DNA of 64,000 nt, from the NCBI RefSeq assembly GCF_004345365.1, contig NZ_SLVF01000005.1, forward strand, positions 186,001-250,000, read 5' to 3'. The DNA comes from Kribbella sp. VKM Ac-2568 (GTDB lineage: Bacteria; Actinomycetota; Actinomycetes; Propionibacteriales; Kribbellaceae). The translations under genes were made by a program, and so were the position numbers. Below, piece after piece: positions 62,284 through 64,000 of this stretch. The notes beneath the pieces are model-generated. The model saw only the letters and a program-made list of their open reading frames with translations, did not search any database and was not told the origin of the DNA. How positions within the stretch are numbered: position 1 is the first letter of the stretch; each line of letters opens with the position of its first letter.

Positions 62284-63445
62284 GCACCTTCCGGAGGGTT
62301 TGGGCGATGTCGTCCACGTCAGTCTTCGTGTAGGCCTCGTTCCACGGCAACGCCACGAGCGTCTCCTGGATCAGCCGCTCCGCGTTCGGGCAGAGCCCGG
62401 GTGGGTAGTCACGGTCCAGCGGGTACCGCGAGTTCCCGTAGACGGGTGCCTCTGTGAAGATCGGGTTCGCGTACAGCGTCCGATCCAGATAGCCGGCCGC
62501 CGCGGGAACCCCTTCTGCGGCTAGGCCATCCGCCCATGCGCGGTTGTTGCCGGGAACGATCAACGGGAACAACCACCACGCGTGCCCGGCGGCTTCCGGC
62601 AGACCGAGCCCCGGCAAGTCCTCCAGCGCCGCCAGCAACTGCGCCGCGCGCTCGCGTCTGCGCTCCACCACCCCGGCGACCTTGCCGAGCTGAGCCCGAG
62701 CCACGGCCGCCACCAGTTCCGTCATCCGGTAGTTCAGCCCGAGCATGAGGTGAACCCGGCCGTTGGCACGATCCCATCCCTTGTCCATGAAGAGCCGCAT
62801 CCGGGCAGCCAGTTCAGGATCAGCCGTGACCGCCAGGCCGCCGTCCCCCGCGCTGATGTGCTTGTACTGCTGGAGGCTGAAGCAAGAGATGTCGCCGAAC
62901 CGCCCGAGCAACTCGCCGTCGGCCGTAGTACCGAGCCAGGCCTGTGCACAGTCCTCGATCAGCAGCAGGCCGTGCCGGTCGGCGATCGCGCGCAACGCCA
63001 CGATGTCGGCCGGTGCGCCGAACAGGTGGACCGCGATGATCGCCTTCGTCCGCGGGGTGATCGCCGCCTCCACCGCTGCCGGGTCGAGGTTGCCGGTAGC
63101 CGGGTCCACGTCCGCGAAGACCGGTACGCCGTTCTGTGCCAGGATCGGGGCGACCGTGCCGAAGTCGGAGATCGGCGTCGTGATCACCTCGTCGCCCGGC
63201 TCGAACCGTACTGCGGCGACCGCCAGGTGCAGGGCCGCAGTACCGGAACTGCAGGCCACCGCGGTCCGGCCGTAGAGGTCCTCCATCTCGGCTTCCAGCG
63301 CTCGCGCCTCGCCCCCGAAGGTGCTGCAGAGCACGGCGGAGTCGAGGACCCGCAGTACGGCCTCGCGCTCCTCTTCGCCGAAGGTGCGGCCGGCCGGCTC
63401 GAGCACCCCGGGCAGCGGCGTTCGGCGTACCGGCGATCCGGACAT
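62270..63445 (-). CDS. DegT/DnrJ/EryC1-family aminotransferase
   Basis: 391 residues. Family blocks: AVACSSGTAALHLAVAAVRF, EVITTPISDFGTVAPIL, IIAVHLFGAPADIVALRAIA, EDCAQAWLGTTADG, and PLP Lys195 in FSLQQYKHISAGDGG. It is the first gene of the minus-strand operon, 23 bases after operator E, and overlaps the next gene by 14 bases. ATG 63445 is preferred over an in-frame TTG at 63457. It is a paralogue of the 56419 protein, though not closely similar. Confidence 0.94.
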   Translation of the reverse strand: MSGSPVRRTPLPGVLEPAGRTFGEEEREAVLRVLDSAVLCSTFGGEARALEAEMEDLYGRTAVACSSGTAALHLAVAAVRFEPGDEVITTPISDFGTVAPILAQNGVPVFADVDPATGNLDPAAVEAAITPRTKAIIAVHLFGAPADIVALRAIADRHGLLLIEDCAQAWLGTTADGELLGRFGDISCFSLQQYKHISAGDGGLAVTADPELAARMRLFMDKGWDRANGRVHLMLGLNYRMTELVAAVARAQLGKVAGVVERRRERAAQLLAALEDLPGLGLPEAAGHAWWLFPLIVPGNNRAWADGLAAEGVPAAAGYLDRTLYANPIFTEAPVYGNSRYPLDRDYPPGLCPNAERLIQETLVALPWNEAYTKTDVDDIAQTLRKVHAGV

Positions 63446-63468
63446 GCGCGGCTCCAAGGTTCGAGCAA

Positions 63469-63486
63469 TTTAGGTCTTGACCGAAA
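63469..63486. promoter_or_regulatory. Shared operator, site E
   Basis: TTTAGGTCTTGACCGAAA, one core mismatch, 23 bases upstream of the aminotransferase start and at the left side of the divergent gap that ends with the last gene. Confidence 0.7.
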
Positions 63487-63525
63487 CCTATGAAAGCGCG
63501 TTAGGTGTCGTCAAGAGGTGCACCA

Positions 63526-63594
63526 CTTGCGCGCAAGCGTTGCGCTATTCTGCCGATTTGAGGGCCGGACCAGAAGTCCGGTCCCCACTCGGGG
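63526..63594 (+). promoter_or_regulatory. Palindrome and leader hairpins before the right-edge gene
   Basis: CTTGCGCGCAAG (63526-63537) is a perfect palindrome resembling LacI-type half-site pairs, with TATTCT (63546-63551) just after as a possible -10. Two hairpins follow in the leader: CCGGAC/GTCCGG (63565-63570, 63576-63581) and CCCC/GGGG (63583-63586, 63591-63594). Confidence 0.5.
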
Positions 63595-63624
63595 CCATGA
63601 CGGACTGATGAGGAGTGCACTGCA

Positions 63625-63678
63625 GTGATCAGCCGCTTGGATCCGGCCCGCCGGACCCTGCCTTCAGCAGTGGTCTGA
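63625..63678 (+). CDS. Putative 17-residue leader peptide
   Basis: GTG 63625 with GAGGAG 9 bases upstream encodes VISRLDPARRTLPSAVV and stops at TGA 63676-63678, whose last base is the A of the next gene's ATG (TGATG). The overlap and the ribosome binding site suggest that translation of this short ORF couples to the next gene, which has no good ribosome binding site of its own. Not proven to be translated. Confidence 0.45.
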   Translation: MISRLDPARRTLPSAVV

Positions 63679-64000
63679 TGGCGCTCACGGTCGGGATCAT
63701 CGGGCCCGAGGACCTGGTCCAGCGCGTCCTCGCGGTCGGGGCCGCCAACAGCGCCGCGACCCTGGTGCCGCTGCCGTACCGGCACGAGAGCGAGACCGTC
63801 ACGCTGGTGGAGCAGAGCCGCGAGAAGGTTGACGCGATCCTCTTCACCGGCGTCGTCCCGTACACGATCGCCACCGCCGCCGGGATCATCGACCGCCCGG
63901 CGATGTACGTCTCGTACGACGGGGCGACGCTGCTGCGGGCGCTCGTCGAGCTGCTCCGGCTGGGTCACGACGTCACCCGGTTCTCGATCGACACCCTGCG
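63678..64000 (+). CDS. N-terminal part of a possible transcription regulator, cut by the window
   Basis: At least 107 residues from ATG 63678, open to the window end. It begins MALTVGIIGPEDLVQRVLAV and contains VDAILFTGVVPYTIATAAGI and PAMYVSYDGATLLRALVELL. I recall Firmicute proteins of similar layout (IGPED near the start, an LFSGQAPY-like motif) annotated as transcription regulators, but cannot name the family. It is divergent from the aminotransferase operon across the gap containing site E, which is where a local regulator of the cluster would be expected. Confidence 0.5.
   Translation, partial: MALTVGIIGPEDLVQRVLAVGAANSAATLVPLPYRHESETVTLVEQSREKVDAILFTGVVPYTIATAAGIIDRPAMYVSYDGATLLRALVELLRLGHDVTRFSIDTL

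Noticed and set aside
1..64000. CRISPR arrays, insertion sequences, tRNA or rRNA genes
   Set aside because: I looked for regular spaced repeats, transposase motifs and conserved RNA signatures by eye and saw none; short tandem repeats near gene ends have no spacers.

Overview
The window is high-GC DNA with dense, often overlapping genes (ATGA, GTGA, TGATG junctions), many GTG/TTG starts and short intergenic gaps. It comes from the chromosome of an actinomycete. The block M23 peptidase / pcrA / icmB / sucC-sucD / PerM-like protein / purN / purH / folD is the arrangement I recall from Mycobacterium tuberculosis (Rv0949-Rv0957) and Streptomyces coelicolor (around SCO4797-SCO4824). Kribbella or a related Propionibacteriales genus is my best guess from memory; no search was run. 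I see no rRNA, tRNA, CRISPR array, transposase or phage gene.

Layout. 1-5.7 kb: folD and a methyltransferase on the minus strand, then a TetR regulator with a double operator, an MMPL exporter and a pirin. 5.7-14.1 kb: accessory genes, comprising a PGM1-like ATP-grasp ligase, a secreted GH18 chitinase, a coupled pair of unknown genes (one with a membrane C-terminus), and a truncated DUF1269-type remnant followed by a lipoprotein. 14.1-22.5 kb: glutaminase, purH-purN-PerM-like, a membrane-anchored secreted protein, and sucCD. 22.6-28.2 kb: alpha-glucosidase, convergent with an ABC sugar importer operon that ends in an unlisted 47-residue Arg/Asp/Glu repeat microprotein. 28.3-36 kb: icmB, lipase-like hydrolase, M23 peptidase, DUF6886, a frameshifted LanC-like gene, pcrA. 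36-43.1 kb: a two-component system, two ClpP paralogues (the second without the catalytic serine), a PIG-L deacetylase, an alpha/beta hydrolase and aminopeptidase C. 43.2-49.5 kb: a PspC-type sensor kinase and regulator facing a PspC protein operon, a cold shock protein, and an EgtD-like methyltransferase coupled to a membrane protein.

49.5-63.5 kb is the most novel part. It holds a secreted beta-propeller protein, an ABC importer (binding protein plus two permeases, no ATPase), four amidohydrolase-fold proteins, two DegT-type aminotransferases, a luciferase-like oxidoreductase, an enolase-superfamily enzyme and a DapA-like lyase. Five copies of one 18-bp palindrome (consensus TTWCGGTCNNGACCGWAA) sit in its promoter gaps, which suggests a single regulon. 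The amidohydrolases and aminotransferases form two parallel cassettes. Each has one amidohydrolase with intact metal ligands, one that has lost them, and one aminotransferase. The likely role is uptake and breakdown (or remodelling) of an unusual sugar or amino-sugar-like compound, but the substrate cannot be read from sequence. At the right edge a leader ORF overlaps the start of a cut-off gene that may be a regulator.
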